A DNA stretch of 64,000 nt from DASYXZ01 sp035934315 (GTDB lineage: Bacteria; Acidobacteriota; Terriglobia; UBA7540). The translations under genes were made by a program, and so were the position numbers. The notes below the pieces were generated by a model. That model searched no databases. It was not told where the DNA came from and saw only the letters and a program-made list of their open reading frames with translations. The stretch is from NCBI GenBank assembly GCA_035934315.1, contig DASYXZ010000090.1, forward strand, positions 1 through 64,000, given 5' to 3'. Each line of letters starts with the position of its first letter. The stretch's first letter is position 1. Shown here one piece after another: positions 10,043 through 19,323 of the stretch.

Positions 10043-10897
10043 TCAACGGATATCCAACTCCTGGCTCAAATCCTTAATAAATTTCAGCCCGCGGCTGGCC
10101 AGTTCATCGCCCGACGGAGCTAGGTCGCGCCAGATGGCTGCCGCCGCAGCCAGCTCCGGCTCGGGCTGGGCAAAGGACTCGATCGTTAACCATCCCTCAT
10201 AGCCGATTTCCTTGAGTGTTGAGAGAGTGCCCCGCCAGTCGGTGTGGCCGGTCCCGGGAATGCCCCGGTCGTTCTCGGAAATGTGTACGTGGCCGAGGTC
10301 TTTGGCCACGGCACGAAGGGAATCGGCGGGATGCCGCTCTTCAATATTGGCATGAAACGTATCGAAGTGAATTCTCACATTGGGCTCGCCGATGTCGTGA
10401 ACCAATTGAGCCGCGTCGCTCAGCGTGTTGAGGAAGTAAGTTTCGAAGCGGTTCAAAGGCTCGACGCACAGAGTGACGCCGAGTTCTTGCCCTCGCCGGG
10501 CGGCGGCACGAAGGCCGTCGACCGCCCATTCCCACTCATCCTGAGTCCTTCGTGTGCCCGTCATTACGCCGAGACCGGCATAGACTGGCCCGCAGATCAG
10601 GCGCGCGCCGAGCTCCGCCGTTCGTTCCACGCAGCGCGTGAGGAATTCTCCGCCGCGCGCCCGCACTTCGGGCTGCGGACTCACCAGGTTGACATCCCTC
10701 GGGAGCACACTGCACGTGGTCCGCTCGAGATGGAATTCGTCGAGGATACGCCTCACGGCAGGAATTTCGTTTGGTTCCTCGGGTGAAAGAAAAATCTCCA
10801 CGCCGTCAAAACCCCAGTCGCGAATTCTGGAAAACAGAGGGCGTTGCTCTTCGCCCACCCGAGTAGTCCACACCATAGTGTTGACGCCGTATTTCAT
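10043..10897 (-). CDS. Sugar 3-epimerase/isomerase, D-tagatose 3-epimerase type TIM barrel
   Basis: A 284-residue cytoplasmic TIM barrel of the xylose-isomerase-like/AP-endonuclease-2 superfamily. Metal ligands expected for the D-tagatose/D-psicose 3-epimerase group are visible: Glu in LCVEPLNRFETYFLNT (about 150), Asp in HFDTFHANIEE (about 184), His in GHVHISENDRG (about 209) and Glu in WLTIESFAQP (about 245), plus PGTGHTDW. It would interconvert free keto sugars at C3 or C2/C3. GGAGG precedes the ATG. It starts 21 bases after the small-subunit gene of the GMC dehydrogenase, so it may handle the oxidised or keto sugar made by that pair. The exact substrate cannot be read from sequence. Confidence 0.82.
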   Translation of the reverse strand: MKYGVNTMVWTTRVGEEQRPLFSRIRDWGFDGVEIFLSPEEPNEIPAVRRILDEFHLERTTCSVLPRDVNLVSPQPEVRARGGEFLTRCVERTAELGARLICGPVYAGLGVMTGTRRTQDEWEWAVDGLRAAARRGQELGVTLCVEPLNRFETYFLNTLSDAAQLVHDIGEPNVRIHFDTFHANIEERHPADSLRAVAKDLGHVHISENDRGIPGTGHTDWRGTLSTLKEIGYEGWLTIESFAQPEPELAAAAAIWRDLAPSGDELASRGLKFIKDLSQELDIR

Positions 10898-10918
10898 CGC
10901 TCGGCCTCCGAGTTGATC

Positions 10919-11461
10919 TTAATCTTTCTTTACGATATTCGGCATGGCGCATTCCGGGAAGGCCGAAATATAAGTATTACCCTGATATTGCAGGTCCTGG
11001 TGGATGCCGATCGCGGAAGTGTAGTAACCGTTCACCGCCATGTTTTTGAGGGTCGTGAAAAACCGTTCGAGTTCGGTTTGGGGAGCGCCCTCGTGGGCGG
11101 AGGCTTTGGCCAGCGCCGCAGCCAAGGAGCCCAATGAAGATTGTCCCGCTTCTTCCCGCATTAACCGCAATCCGTTCCGCCACCGGGCTTTCACAGCATC
11201 GCTGCTGGTTGCCACCATCAGGTCGGCAAACAAGCTTGCTTGCGCCTCATGGGCGCCAGGGGAATGAGCGTCCGCGGGAATGATCATTTCCATAAGCTGG
11301 TCAACGAGTTCGTTTTCTTTCGGAGTGAAAAATCGCAACTCGTAATCACTCGCAGACCATGCCGTGCCCGCAGCCGGATGGCAGAGCACAGCGCCCGGGG
11401 CGTCAAGTTTCGGCGCCAGGGCGCCCAGAGCGACGATTTTGATTGCCGTCCTTCGTTTCAT
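10919..11461 (-). CDS. Small subunit of a GMC sugar dehydrogenase (gluconate 2-dehydrogenase subunit 3 family)
   Basis: About 180 residues with a Tat-like leader (MKRRTAIKIVALGALAP) and an alpha-helical body of the gluconate 2-dehydrogenase subunit 3 type (FFTPKENELVDQLMEMIIPADAHSPGAHEA). In known complexes this subunit carries the leader and takes the leaderless flavoprotein along through the Tat pore, matching the absence of a leader on the neighbouring GMC protein. GAGGTG before the ATG at 11461 makes that start better than 11494. It follows the GMC gene by 49 bases and precedes the epimerase by 21, so the three are surely one operon. Confidence 0.87.
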   Translation of the reverse strand: MKRRTAIKIVALGALAPKLDAPGAVLCHPAAGTAWSASDYELRFFTPKENELVDQLMEMIIPADAHSPGAHEAQASLFADLMVATSSDAVKARWRNGLRLMREEAGQSSLGSLAAALAKASAHEGAPQTELERFFTTLKNMAVNGYYTSAIGIHQDLQYQGNTYISAFPECAMPNIVKKD

Positions 11462-11510
11462 CCGCAAATTTTCACCTCGGACTTTGGACACCACAGTTCG
11501 GACTATGCAC

Positions 11511-13121
11511 TCACAGCCCGCCTCGCCGCTGTTGCATCTTGATATAGTCCGCCGCCCGCAACGAAAGCGCCATGATGGTGAGCGTGGGATTCTTCTCGCT
11601 GGAGGTGGTGAAACAACTCCCGTCAGTCACAAAAAGATTCTTCACCTCTCGCGCCTGGCAAAAACTGTTCAGGACGGAGGTCTTGGGATTCTTGCCCATG
11701 CGAATGGTTCCCACCTCATGGCTGGCAAATCCGCCCGGAGCGTGGCCGATGTTAGGAAACACCTCTCCTTTCAAATTCGAGCAAATGTCCAGCAGGCTCC
11801 GATTCTGGTCGCGCCAGAGGGCAAAATCGTTCTCGCTAAACCGGAAGCGCACCACAGGAATCGGGATTCCGTATTCGTCCACTTGGTTGGGCTCCGTTGC
11901 AACGTAGTTATTGGGGCGCGCCTCCACTTTCCCGAACGCGCCGAGCATCAGATAGGCTGGCTGCATCACCCGCACGCGTTCCTTATACGCGGCCCCGTAA
12001 CCGTGCAGGCGCTGGGCATGATGGGGAAACATGTAGCTGGAAAAGTTGACCTGAAATCCCCACCCCCCTGCATAGTCCTTCTTCCCGGCCAGATGGTTGT
12101 AGCGGGGGATATAAACGTGGTCCGTCGCCCCGTCCTGATTGAAGGGGGCGGCTCCCTCAAGCTCCTTCAGATAAATATCGGCGCTGCCTCCGAGATGGCC
12201 ATTCAGGTAACGGCCGACAACCCCATTGGAATTGGCCAGTCCATTCGGGTGTTGCGGCGAGCGCGAGTTGAGAAGCAGCCGCGCTGACTCCACTGTCGCG
12301 CCGCACACCACCACAATCCTGGCGCTGACCTCCTCCTCTTTCTTGGTATGGGTGTCCACAAAAGAGACGCCGCGGGCCTGGCCCTCCCGGTCCACCAGGA
12401 TTTCGTGCGCCAGAGCATTCTGGCGCAAGGTGAAATTGCCCGTGGCCTGCGCCTTGGGTAACATCGCCACGGCGCTGTTGAACAGCGCCCCCACATCACA
12501 GCCGTCCATGCAGTGGCCGCAATAATGGCACGGAGGACGACCGTCATAGGGTACGGTCACCACCGCCTTGCGCACGCTGATGACGGAAATGCCCATCCTG
12601 CTTGTTGTGCGGTGAAGAATATGTTCGCTACAACGCCAGGGTATTGGCGGCAGATAATGTTTCCCCCCGGGCAGGATTTCGAGACCATCGTCCCGGCCAC
12701 AGACGCCAATCATCTGTTCGATCCGGTCATAATAAGGCTCAATCTCTTCATAAGCCAGTGGCCAGTCTTCTTCGAGTCCGCTCAAGGAGCGTTCCTTGAA
12801 ATCTCGCGCGGCGTAGCGAAGAGTCACCGCGTTCCAATGCACCGTCCGGCCGCCCAACACTCGCATTCGAGACACACTCACATTGTCGCAATCCTGATAG
12901 CGAATCGAAGTGGAAACGTCCTGGTTGAAAAGGGCCTGCTTCTCGCCGCGAAAGCCGCGGTACGGGAGTTCATAAGGCCAGGCGTGCGAAAGGAATTTCT
13001 CGAGCGGCACATCCTTCCCAGCCTCGAGCATGATGACCTTGGCTCCGCCCTCACAGAGCTCTTTGGCCATCACGCCCCCGGCGGCCCCCGACCCGATCAC
13101 ACATACGTCGTAAATGGTCAT
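11511..13121 (-). CDS. GMC-family FAD sugar dehydrogenase, large subunit
   Basis: A 536-residue flavoprotein oxidising a sugar hydroxyl. The FAD-binding GSGAAGG loop (10-16) and LEAGKD are at the N terminus. A Cys cluster, PCHYCGHCMDGCDVG (about 196-210), resembles the set holding an Fe-S centre in FAD-dependent sugar dehydrogenases. The C-terminal GMC region carries the active-site His in GFASHEVGTIRMG (about 465) and Asn in SSEKNPTLT (about 515). There is no signal peptide, which fits piggy-back export with the downstream subunit. AAGGAAG lies before the ATG. With the small subunit it looks like a gluconate 2-dehydrogenase or a glucoside 3-dehydrogenase; the setting among glycosidases and Gfo/Idh enzymes favours the latter as an inference. 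Confidence 0.88.
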   Translation of the reverse strand: MTIYDVCVIGSGAAGGVMAKELCEGGAKVIMLEAGKDVPLEKFLSHAWPYELPYRGFRGEKQALFNQDVSTSIRYQDCDNVSVSRMRVLGGRTVHWNAVTLRYAARDFKERSLSGLEEDWPLAYEEIEPYYDRIEQMIGVCGRDDGLEILPGGKHYLPPIPWRCSEHILHRTTSRMGISVISVRKAVVTVPYDGRPPCHYCGHCMDGCDVGALFNSAVAMLPKAQATGNFTLRQNALAHEILVDREGQARGVSFVDTHTKKEEEVSARIVVVCGATVESARLLLNSRSPQHPNGLANSNGVVGRYLNGHLGGSADIYLKELEGAAPFNQDGATDHVYIPRYNHLAGKKDYAGGWGFQVNFSSYMFPHHAQRLHGYGAAYKERVRVMQPAYLMLGAFGKVEARPNNYVATEPNQVDEYGIPIPVVRFRFSENDFALWRDQNRSLLDICSNLKGEVFPNIGHAPGGFASHEVGTIRMGKNPKTSVLNSFCQAREVKNLFVTDGSCFTTSSEKNPTLTIMALSLRAADYIKMQQRRGGL

Positions 13122-13163
13122 AGCTTCCTTTTTATGGAGCGCAGAGAATATATTCGCACAATT

Positions 13164-14639
13164 TTACTCCAGCGAAAATCTTATAACGGCGGCGGAAGCG
13201 GCGGGCACCGTGAGGACGGTTTGGCCGACTTTGTCCGACCTCAGCGGCGTCCATTTCCCTTCCCACGAACCATTGTTAATGGACGCGCCACCGAGCGTCA
13301 CGCCGGTTTTCGCCTCAAGGTCTCCGCTCGGCGCGGCCAGAAACATCACCGCGGCGCGCTTCGAAATTCCCTTCGCCACAACGGTCACATTCGCCTGGCG
13401 TGCGCCGGGGCCGTGATCCTTGTTGATGATGGTTACAAAAAGGTTCGCCGCGTCGCGCACGGCGTAGGCGGTCAGATTGATTCCCTCCGGATCGGAAATC
13501 GTGAGCCGTTCCACGGTCCCGTGACTGCCCAGAGCAAAGGCCTTGAGGGCGTAAGCCTTCGGATTGATCTGGAAATTTCCGGAGTGATCAAGAAATATCG
13601 TGTCGGTGTAAATCCAACGCTTGTTGTGAAAATTGACGCCCAGAGCTTGATGCGCAGCATGCCAGTGCATGTAATCCAGCGCCCACAACGCGGAAGCGAA
13701 AGCGTTGCTCGCGCCGTTAACTCCACCGGTATAGTCGTTACACTCAGTCATGCGGTAAGGCAACCCGCCCGCTACCACAGGTGCGAGGACGTGATCATAG
13801 AGCAGGGTGTAATGGGTCGAGACCCAGCCGGGCGACAGCATTGACTCGATGGCTTTCGCAATGCTGACTCCGGTGGCGCTTTGGCCGGAGTAGTCATGCT
13901 GGGTGACGAATCTTAAATTCATCTCCTTCGCATCTCGGGCGAAATGTTCCGTCCAGGAAGCGCCGTTGTAGTCAGTGTCCTTTGTCCCGGGGACGGGGTA
14001 ATTCGAGCCCGTATCCGGTCCCGTGAGGCATGCCTCAGGAGCGGCATGGATAATCGCAGTGGCAAACGCCTTCCAGTCCGCCAGGTACGACGGATACGCC
14101 GTCCCAGGGACTCCAGGAGTAGTTTCGACGATCTTCGGATCGCGGGGATGGCCGGGGAAGGTATGAAAGGAATGCCAGTCAGGCTCGTTGCCGATCTCAA
14201 AGCAACTGAGTTGACCACTATAATGCTGCTGGATGTAACCGGCGATTGCGGCAGCGCCGGACGGGCTGCCATTGAGCAGGCGCAAGGTGTAGATCACCTT
14301 GACGTCGGCAGCCTTCGCGAACGCGAACAAGTGATCGACATCTTCCGGGCCCGGAACTGCGTATTCAGGGCCGTCGGCCGTGCCGCCGCCGACGCGAAGA
14401 TCCTCAATACCGATCGTCCGGAACAGATCGATGAGCGGCTTGTTCTCCGCGCTGAAGAGATATCTTCCGTCTTTATCGGGCAGAAGGTTTGCCGTTTCAA
14501 AACTCAAACCGATAAAATCAGCCGGGATCGCAAACCCGGGAGCCCGCGCATCAATCATTAAGGTTATCGGTGACTGCGCCACCGCCGTGCCCGCCCAAAT
14601 ACAGCCGACCAAGACCGAAACTGGAATTCTTTTCGTCAT
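13164..14639 (-). CDS. GH79-like secreted glycosidase (beta-glucuronidase-type)
   Basis: A 491-residue protein with a Sec signal (MTKRIPVSVLVGCIWAGTAVAQS), a TIM barrel and a C-terminal beta domain in which GH79 C-terminal features can be seen (ERLTISDPEGINLTAYAVRD, AAVIRFSLE at the end). The acid/base Glu is in CFEIGNEPDWHSF (about 150) and the nucleophile Glu in YRMTECNDYTGGVNGAS (about 305). GH79 enzymes act on beta-glucuronides of plant arabinogalactan or glycosaminoglycans. It follows GMC by 42 bases in the same direction, so it would be read with it. Members of this clade annotated only as glycosyl hydrolase are common, so substrate is uncertain. Confidence 0.8.
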   Translation of the reverse strand: MTKRIPVSVLVGCIWAGTAVAQSPITLMIDARAPGFAIPADFIGLSFETANLLPDKDGRYLFSAENKPLIDLFRTIGIEDLRVGGGTADGPEYAVPGPEDVDHLFAFAKAADVKVIYTLRLLNGSPSGAAAIAGYIQQHYSGQLSCFEIGNEPDWHSFHTFPGHPRDPKIVETTPGVPGTAYPSYLADWKAFATAIIHAAPEACLTGPDTGSNYPVPGTKDTDYNGASWTEHFARDAKEMNLRFVTQHDYSGQSATGVSIAKAIESMLSPGWVSTHYTLLYDHVLAPVVAGGLPYRMTECNDYTGGVNGASNAFASALWALDYMHWHAAHQALGVNFHNKRWIYTDTIFLDHSGNFQINPKAYALKAFALGSHGTVERLTISDPEGINLTAYAVRDAANLFVTIINKDHGPGARQANVTVVAKGISKRAAVMFLAAPSGDLEAKTGVTLGGASINNGSWEGKWTPLRSDKVGQTVLTVPAASAAVIRFSLE

Positions 14640-14670
14640 TTCAACCTACTGATCGCGCAAGAACCTGTTC

Positions 14671-14710
14671 TTCGACCGGGAAGAGTTCATCAGACCTCTT
14701 CCCGGTCGAA
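14671..14710. terminator. Strong hairpin downstream of the receptor relic
   Basis: A perfect 15-bp stem, TTCGACCGGGAAGAG (14671-14685) and CTCTTCCCGGTCGAA (14696-14710), with a 10-base loop. It lies about 20 bases past the stop codon of the receptor relic, so it was probably that gene's terminator or 3' stabiliser. No T run follows on either strand. If still working it would reduce read-through from TonB receptor 1 into the GH79 gene. Confidence 0.6.
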
Positions 14711-14730
14711 ATTGAAACGCGAACCAGTTT

Positions 14731-14895
14731 TCAGAAATAGAACTTGAGAGCCAGTTGCCCGAGCCGAGGATTGTTCCGCAACGACGTTGTTTTCCTGAAT
14801 CCCTTGAGACTCGTAAAATTGAGTTGACCCGGGTTTCCAAATTGTGGTGTTGGGTGATTGTTCGCCAGCCCACACTTCAATCGCCCTTTGAGTTC
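14731..14895 (-). pseudogene. C-terminal relic of a TonB-dependent receptor
   Basis: Read on the minus strand to the stop at 14731-14733, this stretch encodes LANNHPTPQFGNPGQLNF, then TSLRNNPRLGQLALKFYF and a stop. That is the last beta-strand region of an Oar-type receptor; the intact receptor 1 ends in the comparable NLTNTPMFGQPGFLNF ... LALKLYW. The rest of the receptor is missing upstream, where GFELKGRLKCG before it still faintly resembles the preceding strand. The typical terminal aromatic residue is preserved, so the loss is fairly recent. Confidence 0.75.
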
Positions 14896-15081
14896 GAAAC
14901 CCTGAATGCCGGAAATTTATCGTAATTCGGCGTAAAAATTAACCCTCGAGCGCCTTCCCGTTGTCAACCTGCCTGTAGCACTCTAAGGCTGTATTGAGGA
15001 CGGGTCAAGGCTCGGGCTCGAAGAGCAATCCGCTCCCATGGCCTCCGAAAAAAATCGTGCCAAACGCAAAGCTATGAGCGA

Positions 15082-18000
15082 TCACCAATACAGCTTGAGC
15101 GCCAACTGAATTTCGCGCGGATCGAAGGCGCCGTCCCGAAGACTCGAGATTTTGCTGAAAGGCGTGTTGTTAAAATTCAAAAAGCCCGGCTGGCCGAACA
15201 TCGGCGTATTGGTCAGATTGAAAACCTCGGTTCGGAACTCGAGGTGAGTCGCCTCCGAGAGGCGAAACTGCTTGAAGAGCGAGAAATCCAGGCGATGGAT
15301 GCCCGGACCGTAGGCCTGCCGGCTTTGTCCTCCCAAGGGCGTATAATCGGTCTGCCCAATGATTGTGGCGGCGGGTGGTTGGGCGAACGCCGCCGGGTTG
15401 AGCCATTGGTTCACGTCGTGAGGGCCGGAGTACATGTTTTGGCCCGGCACCAGCAAGGCATTGCAGCCAAAATCAGACGTCGTTCCCTTTGGACAGCCAA
15501 TGGTGAAAGGTTGGCCACCCTGCTCCGAAAGGACGGCGTTGATGCTCCATCCGCCCAGAAGTTGGTTGGCGGCTCCGCTGCTGTGGCTCAGGAACCGCCT
15601 GCCGGCACCGAAGGGCAATTGGTAGGATCCCGCCACGTGGACGATGTGAGTCACATCGGAACTGCACAAGTGATAATCGCCCTGGATTCCAAACCCAGGG
15701 AGATAAGGGGCGCGATTGTTGCCGCCGCCGGCGCCGCCGACCAGGGGCTCGTCGTCATCTCTGCACTTGGAATACGTGTAGTCGGCCAAGAGGCTCAGCC
15801 CTTGGCTGAGCTGGCGCCGATAAGTGACTTGGAGGGAGTTGTAATAGCTGGACGCTTGCGTGGTTTCATAGGTTGAACGCCGCAGGAAATCCGGGAACGG
15901 CACATATTTTTGGGGGTTCTGTCCCGGGGGCAGAATGATGCTGGGTTCATTCGCTCCCGTATCGGTGTCGAGATGGCGGCCTCCTGAACCGACGTAGGCG
16001 ATATCCACCGTCTGGCTCGGCGTAAGTTGATATTGAAGGGTGAAATTATAGGCCTCCGTATAGGGAGTCAAAAAATTATACTGCCTTGCATTCAGTCCAA
16101 GTCCGTTGGCAACCACGTTGGCCGGAGTGAAGCTGATGGCGGACAAGCCGTTCTCGAGCGTGGCGATCGACCCGTTGGGAAACGTGATTGGCTGATAGGG
16201 ATTCGGGCTGCTGTATCCAAAGTTGAACAGGAAAGGATAGTTGCGTCCCAGGTTGGGGCCAAACCCAATATTATCCAAGGCGCCGTAAAAAATACCGTAT
16301 CCCGCCCGCACCACCAGCTTGGGGAGGAGCTGGTAGGCGAAGCCAACTCGCGGCGCAAAATTCGTTTTTTGGCCGTTGCCGAGCGTGAGGCCTGACGCGC
16401 ACTGAAACGCGATGCCGTCGGTTTGGAGAAGCGTCGTAAACGAGGTGGATAGAGGTTCATTGCAGCGGCGTTTCGGGAGCAGGAATTCCGCGCTGCCGGG
16501 AGCCGCCGGGATAAAGTTACCCTGCGCTCCGTAAGTCTCCCAGTAGGGTGTGAAATAATCCCACCGCAGCCCCAGATTCAATGTGAGCTTTTGCGAAAGC
16601 CTCCAATCGTCGTTGAAGTAAAGGCCGACGTAGTTGCGCTGGTCGTCCGTGGCGGAGAAGTTTGAGGCCGAGACGTTGTCAGCGCCTCCGACGTTGTTAT
16701 AGCCGCCGGGAACCGTGGAGGCAACAGGCGTCAAAAGTAATTGCGCAATCCCGACGTTGTTTCCGTCCAACTGGTTCGGAACCGAGGTATATGTGCCGGA
16801 GAAGCCAAAGTGACCGTGAGACGCGGTAGGCTGGATGATCCAGGCCCGAATATGATCGAACTGAATACCCGCCTTGATCGTGTGGCGGCCCTTCACCTTG
16901 GTGAGGTTCTCGGTCGCGTCGTACACCTGGGTGCGTTGAATCGTAGGCGTGAACTGATGTGTTCCCAGTTGTTGCAGTCCCCCAATCGAAATGTTGGGAA
17001 GCCCGCCGTTGTTGGGAATTTGAGGGATGCCCTGAATCCCGAACTGCGCCGGGATCCCCATCGTAGCCGCGGTGGGATTGACATTGATCTCCGGGTTTCT
17101 GTTATAGCCAAAGCGCGCCTCATTGATCATCGTCGAAGAAAACAAATGAGTCTCGCTGAGGGCCAGAGCGTCGTGTCCAAAGTTGCCGCTGTAACCGTCA
17201 TTGTTATGGCCGTCGGCGAGGCCCGGAAGGGGGGAGGGGTTTACAAAGGGGTTGTTCTCCCAATCTACGACCTCGAAAATCTGGTCTTGGGCGGAGAAAT
17301 TATGGTCGATCCGGGCGTCAAATTGGTTCGAATCGTTCAAAGTGACCGGGTCATACACGAAGTTTTGTAGAAAACCAGAGCCGGTCGGCGCGGGATACAG
17401 ATTGAGCAGCTTGATCGCGTTCGGGTCCAGCCGGCCGGCCGGGAGCATATTGAGCAGGGCAATGGCGGCCGGGCTGGTGAAGTTCATCACGCCGGTCAAA
17501 CTTCCCTGGTAGAAGGGATCGCGGACCTGCCCCGTTGCCGTGGCCGGCAAACCTGACAAAGGGTCCGTCTTCCCTTTCGTGACGTTCCGCGTGGTGGCCG
17601 GATCAAGAACGGTCCCCAAAGGAAAAGTCCGCCCCAAGTCATCGGTCGTCGGCTTGCCAGATTGATCCAGAATCAAGTCCTGCAAGTTGGCATAGCCGCT
17701 GTTCCGCATGGTGGCGGTAGGCACGGTCTCCTGGAAAGGACTTGCCGAGCGTGTGCGTACGCCCTGCCACTCGAAAAAGAAGAAGGTCTTGTTCCTGCCG
17801 TTGTACACATGAGGTATATCGACCGGACCTCCCAGCGTGAAGCCAAATTGGTTCAGCCGAAATTCCCCTTTTGGGGTTCCCGTGGCGTTTTCAAAGAATT
17901 GGGCCGCGTCCAGTTTGTCATTGCGCACAAATTCCCAGGCGTCGCCGAGAAGGCGATTGGTTCCTGACTTGATGGTGGCATTCACCACGGCGCCGGCCGA

Positions 18001-18717
18001 GTGCCCAAACTCCGCGCTGTAGTCGTTGGTTTGAACTTTGAACTCCTGGATGGCATCTGGAGGAGGAAGGATTGTGTAATTCTGGCCGGCAAAGAAAAAC
18101 TCATTGTTGTTGTCGATGCCATTGAGCCGAAAATCGTTCTGTCCGCCGCGGATTCCATTGGCCGAAAAAGCTCCGCCGGTCTGCGGCGCATTACCCGCTT
18201 GCACGGTCACGCCAGCGACAAGCTGAGCGAGTTCCGTCCAATTCCTGCCATTCAGCGGCAGGTCGTTGACCTCCGAATTCCCGATGGTTTGCCCGCGCGA
18301 AGCGTTTTGGGTTTGCAGAAGGGGCGTGGCCGCCTTGACTTCGACGGCCTGTGTCACCTTGCCAGGCACCAGCACGAAATCCGCCAGGACGTCTTCCTGC
18401 ACGTGCACTGGCATGTGGACGCGAGTCGCTCTCCGGAACCCCTGCAATTGTACGCTCGCGGTGTATGAGCCAATCTTAAGAGCCGGAAAAACATATTGAC
18501 CGCTGGATCCTGTGATCGTGGTGAGCGTGAAGCCCGTCCCCTCGTTGGTCAGCGTGACCTTCGCACCAGGGACGACAGCCCCGGAAGAGTCGCGAACCGT
18601 TCCAAGAATCCTTCCCGTATCAATCTGCGCTTTGCACAGCGGATTGCCCGCCACCAGCCAGCAGACCAGCACGGCTCCCAACGCACGAAGCACTCTCGCC
18701 ACGATTCGATTTCGCAT
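15082..18717 (-). CDS. TonB-dependent receptor 1, Oar-like outer-membrane protein
   Basis: A 1211-residue outer-membrane receptor for large substrates, energised by TonB. A signal peptide (MRNRIVARVLRALGAVLVCWLVAG) is followed by a carboxypeptidase-regulatory-like Ig domain (ILGTVRDSSGAVVPGAKVTLTNEGTG, about 35-120), a plug domain (NDLPLNGRNWTELAQLVAGV; NGIRGGQNDFRLNGIDNN), SAGAVVNATIKSGTNRLLGDAWEF at the plug end, and a barrel ending with LALKLYW. The ATG at 18717 has AAGGAG 7 bases before it, and the same leader (AAGGAGAATCCAAATG) precedes receptor 2. The operator-like motif at 18839-18853 and a -35/-10 pair lie upstream. It heads the long minus-strand glycan cluster reaching to 1.5 kb, although a hairpin at 14.7 kb may attenuate the distal part. 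Confidence 0.93.
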   Translation of the reverse strand: MRNRIVARVLRALGAVLVCWLVAGNPLCKAQIDTGRILGTVRDSSGAVVPGAKVTLTNEGTGFTLTTITGSSGQYVFPALKIGSYTASVQLQGFRRATRVHMPVHVQEDVLADFVLVPGKVTQAVEVKAATPLLQTQNASRGQTIGNSEVNDLPLNGRNWTELAQLVAGVTVQAGNAPQTGGAFSANGIRGGQNDFRLNGIDNNNEFFFAGQNYTILPPPDAIQEFKVQTNDYSAEFGHSAGAVVNATIKSGTNRLLGDAWEFVRNDKLDAAQFFENATGTPKGEFRLNQFGFTLGGPVDIPHVYNGRNKTFFFFEWQGVRTRSASPFQETVPTATMRNSGYANLQDLILDQSGKPTTDDLGRTFPLGTVLDPATTRNVTKGKTDPLSGLPATATGQVRDPFYQGSLTGVMNFTSPAAIALLNMLPAGRLDPNAIKLLNLYPAPTGSGFLQNFVYDPVTLNDSNQFDARIDHNFSAQDQIFEVVDWENNPFVNPSPLPGLADGHNNDGYSGNFGHDALALSETHLFSSTMINEARFGYNRNPEINVNPTAATMGIPAQFGIQGIPQIPNNGGLPNISIGGLQQLGTHQFTPTIQRTQVYDATENLTKVKGRHTIKAGIQFDHIRAWIIQPTASHGHFGFSGTYTSVPNQLDGNNVGIAQLLLTPVASTVPGGYNNVGGADNVSASNFSATDDQRNYVGLYFNDDWRLSQKLTLNLGLRWDYFTPYWETYGAQGNFIPAAPGSAEFLLPKRRCNEPLSTSFTTLLQTDGIAFQCASGLTLGNGQKTNFAPRVGFAYQLLPKLVVRAGYGIFYGALDNIGFGPNLGRNYPFLFNFGYSSPNPYQPITFPNGSIATLENGLSAISFTPANVVANGLGLNARQYNFLTPYTEAYNFTLQYQLTPSQTVDIAYVGSGGRHLDTDTGANEPSIILPPGQNPQKYVPFPDFLRRSTYETTQASSYYNSLQVTYRRQLSQGLSLLADYTYSKCRDDDEPLVGGAGGGNNRAPYLPGFGIQGDYHLCSSDVTHIVHVAGSYQLPFGAGRRFLSHSSGAANQLLGGWSINAVLSEQGGQPFTIGCPKGTTSDFGCNALLVPGQNMYSGPHDVNQWLNPAAFAQPPAATIIGQTDYTPLGGQSRQAYGPGIHRLDFSLFKQFRLSEATHLEFRTEVFNLTNTPMFGQPGFLNFNNTPFSKISSLRDGAFDPREIQLALKLYW

Positions 18718-18800
18718 TTGGATTCTCCTTATCGATAGAAACGACCGCAAGACCAGGGACGCCAAGGCTCAAACGCGCCAACAATCAGCCAGTGGGGCGA

Positions 18801-18830
18801 CTATAAATAACGTCGAAATTTGGATCTCAA
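18801..18830 (-). promoter_or_regulatory. Promoter of TonB receptor 1
   Basis: On the minus strand TTGAGA (18830-18825) and TTATAG (18806-18801) are 18 bases apart. The stretch around them aligns with the cleaner promoter of receptor 2: both read CACTTGA at the -35 box and end the -10 region with TCGCC. Confidence 0.55.
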
Positions 18831-18838
18831 GTGAAATC

Positions 18839-18853
18839 TGATATCTCATATAT
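18839..18853 (-). promoter_or_regulatory. Operator-like motif before TonB receptor 1
   Basis: TGATAT-CTC-ATATAT, one of eight matches to the shared 6-3-6 near-palindrome. It lies 8 bases upstream of the -35 box of receptor 1, exactly as at receptor 2. Confidence 0.65.
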
Positions 18854-19138
18854 TTCTCAAGATAAAACATTTAAACATTTTTTTCAATCGCTCGTCCAGG
18901 CTCAACCTTCGCAATTGAATGGTCATTTCGCGTCACACTCTGGCGCGGCGGCTCCCTTGAAGATCTACGTGTTCCAATCAATGCCGGGTCTCTTCGAAAG
19001 ACACCAGGTGTGAAACGGCATAAGAAGGCCAAATTAAACTTCCACCGACGCTGCTCGTGACAAACAATATCGTCGTTGCAAGGCCGCCAGGCGACACACT
19101 TGCCCGAATCGCACTTTGTCTATCATGACGGAATATAT

Positions 19139-19168
19139 TTGTCAAGAGCTTTTTTATGACTGTATAAT
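19139..19168 (+). promoter_or_regulatory. Likely promoter of the DeoR-type regulator
   Basis: TTGTCA (19139-19144) and a perfect TATAAT (19163-19168) with an 18-base spacer, about 155 bases before the regulator's start codon. Confidence 0.55.
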
Positions 19169-19323
19169 GCACATACGGTCTTTTATATCAACTATTGATT
19201 GTTGAGATGAGAGGTTTGCCAGATTCGAAACAAGAAGAAGTCGCCACAAATCGCTCACCAAAGAGGAAAGTATTTGATTGGTCGTTTAGCAATCTGCTCG
19301 ATTCTTGATTGGTTCCGCATATA

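Larger units (their letters stand above)
18718..19323. other. Divergent control region between TonB receptor 1 and deoR-type gene
   Basis: About 600 bases with no supportable gene. It holds the receptor promoter and operator-like motif (18801-18853) facing left and a -35/-10 pair facing right (19139-19168). The middle part (18860-19130) shows neither coding pattern nor repeats that I can name. Confidence 0.7.
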
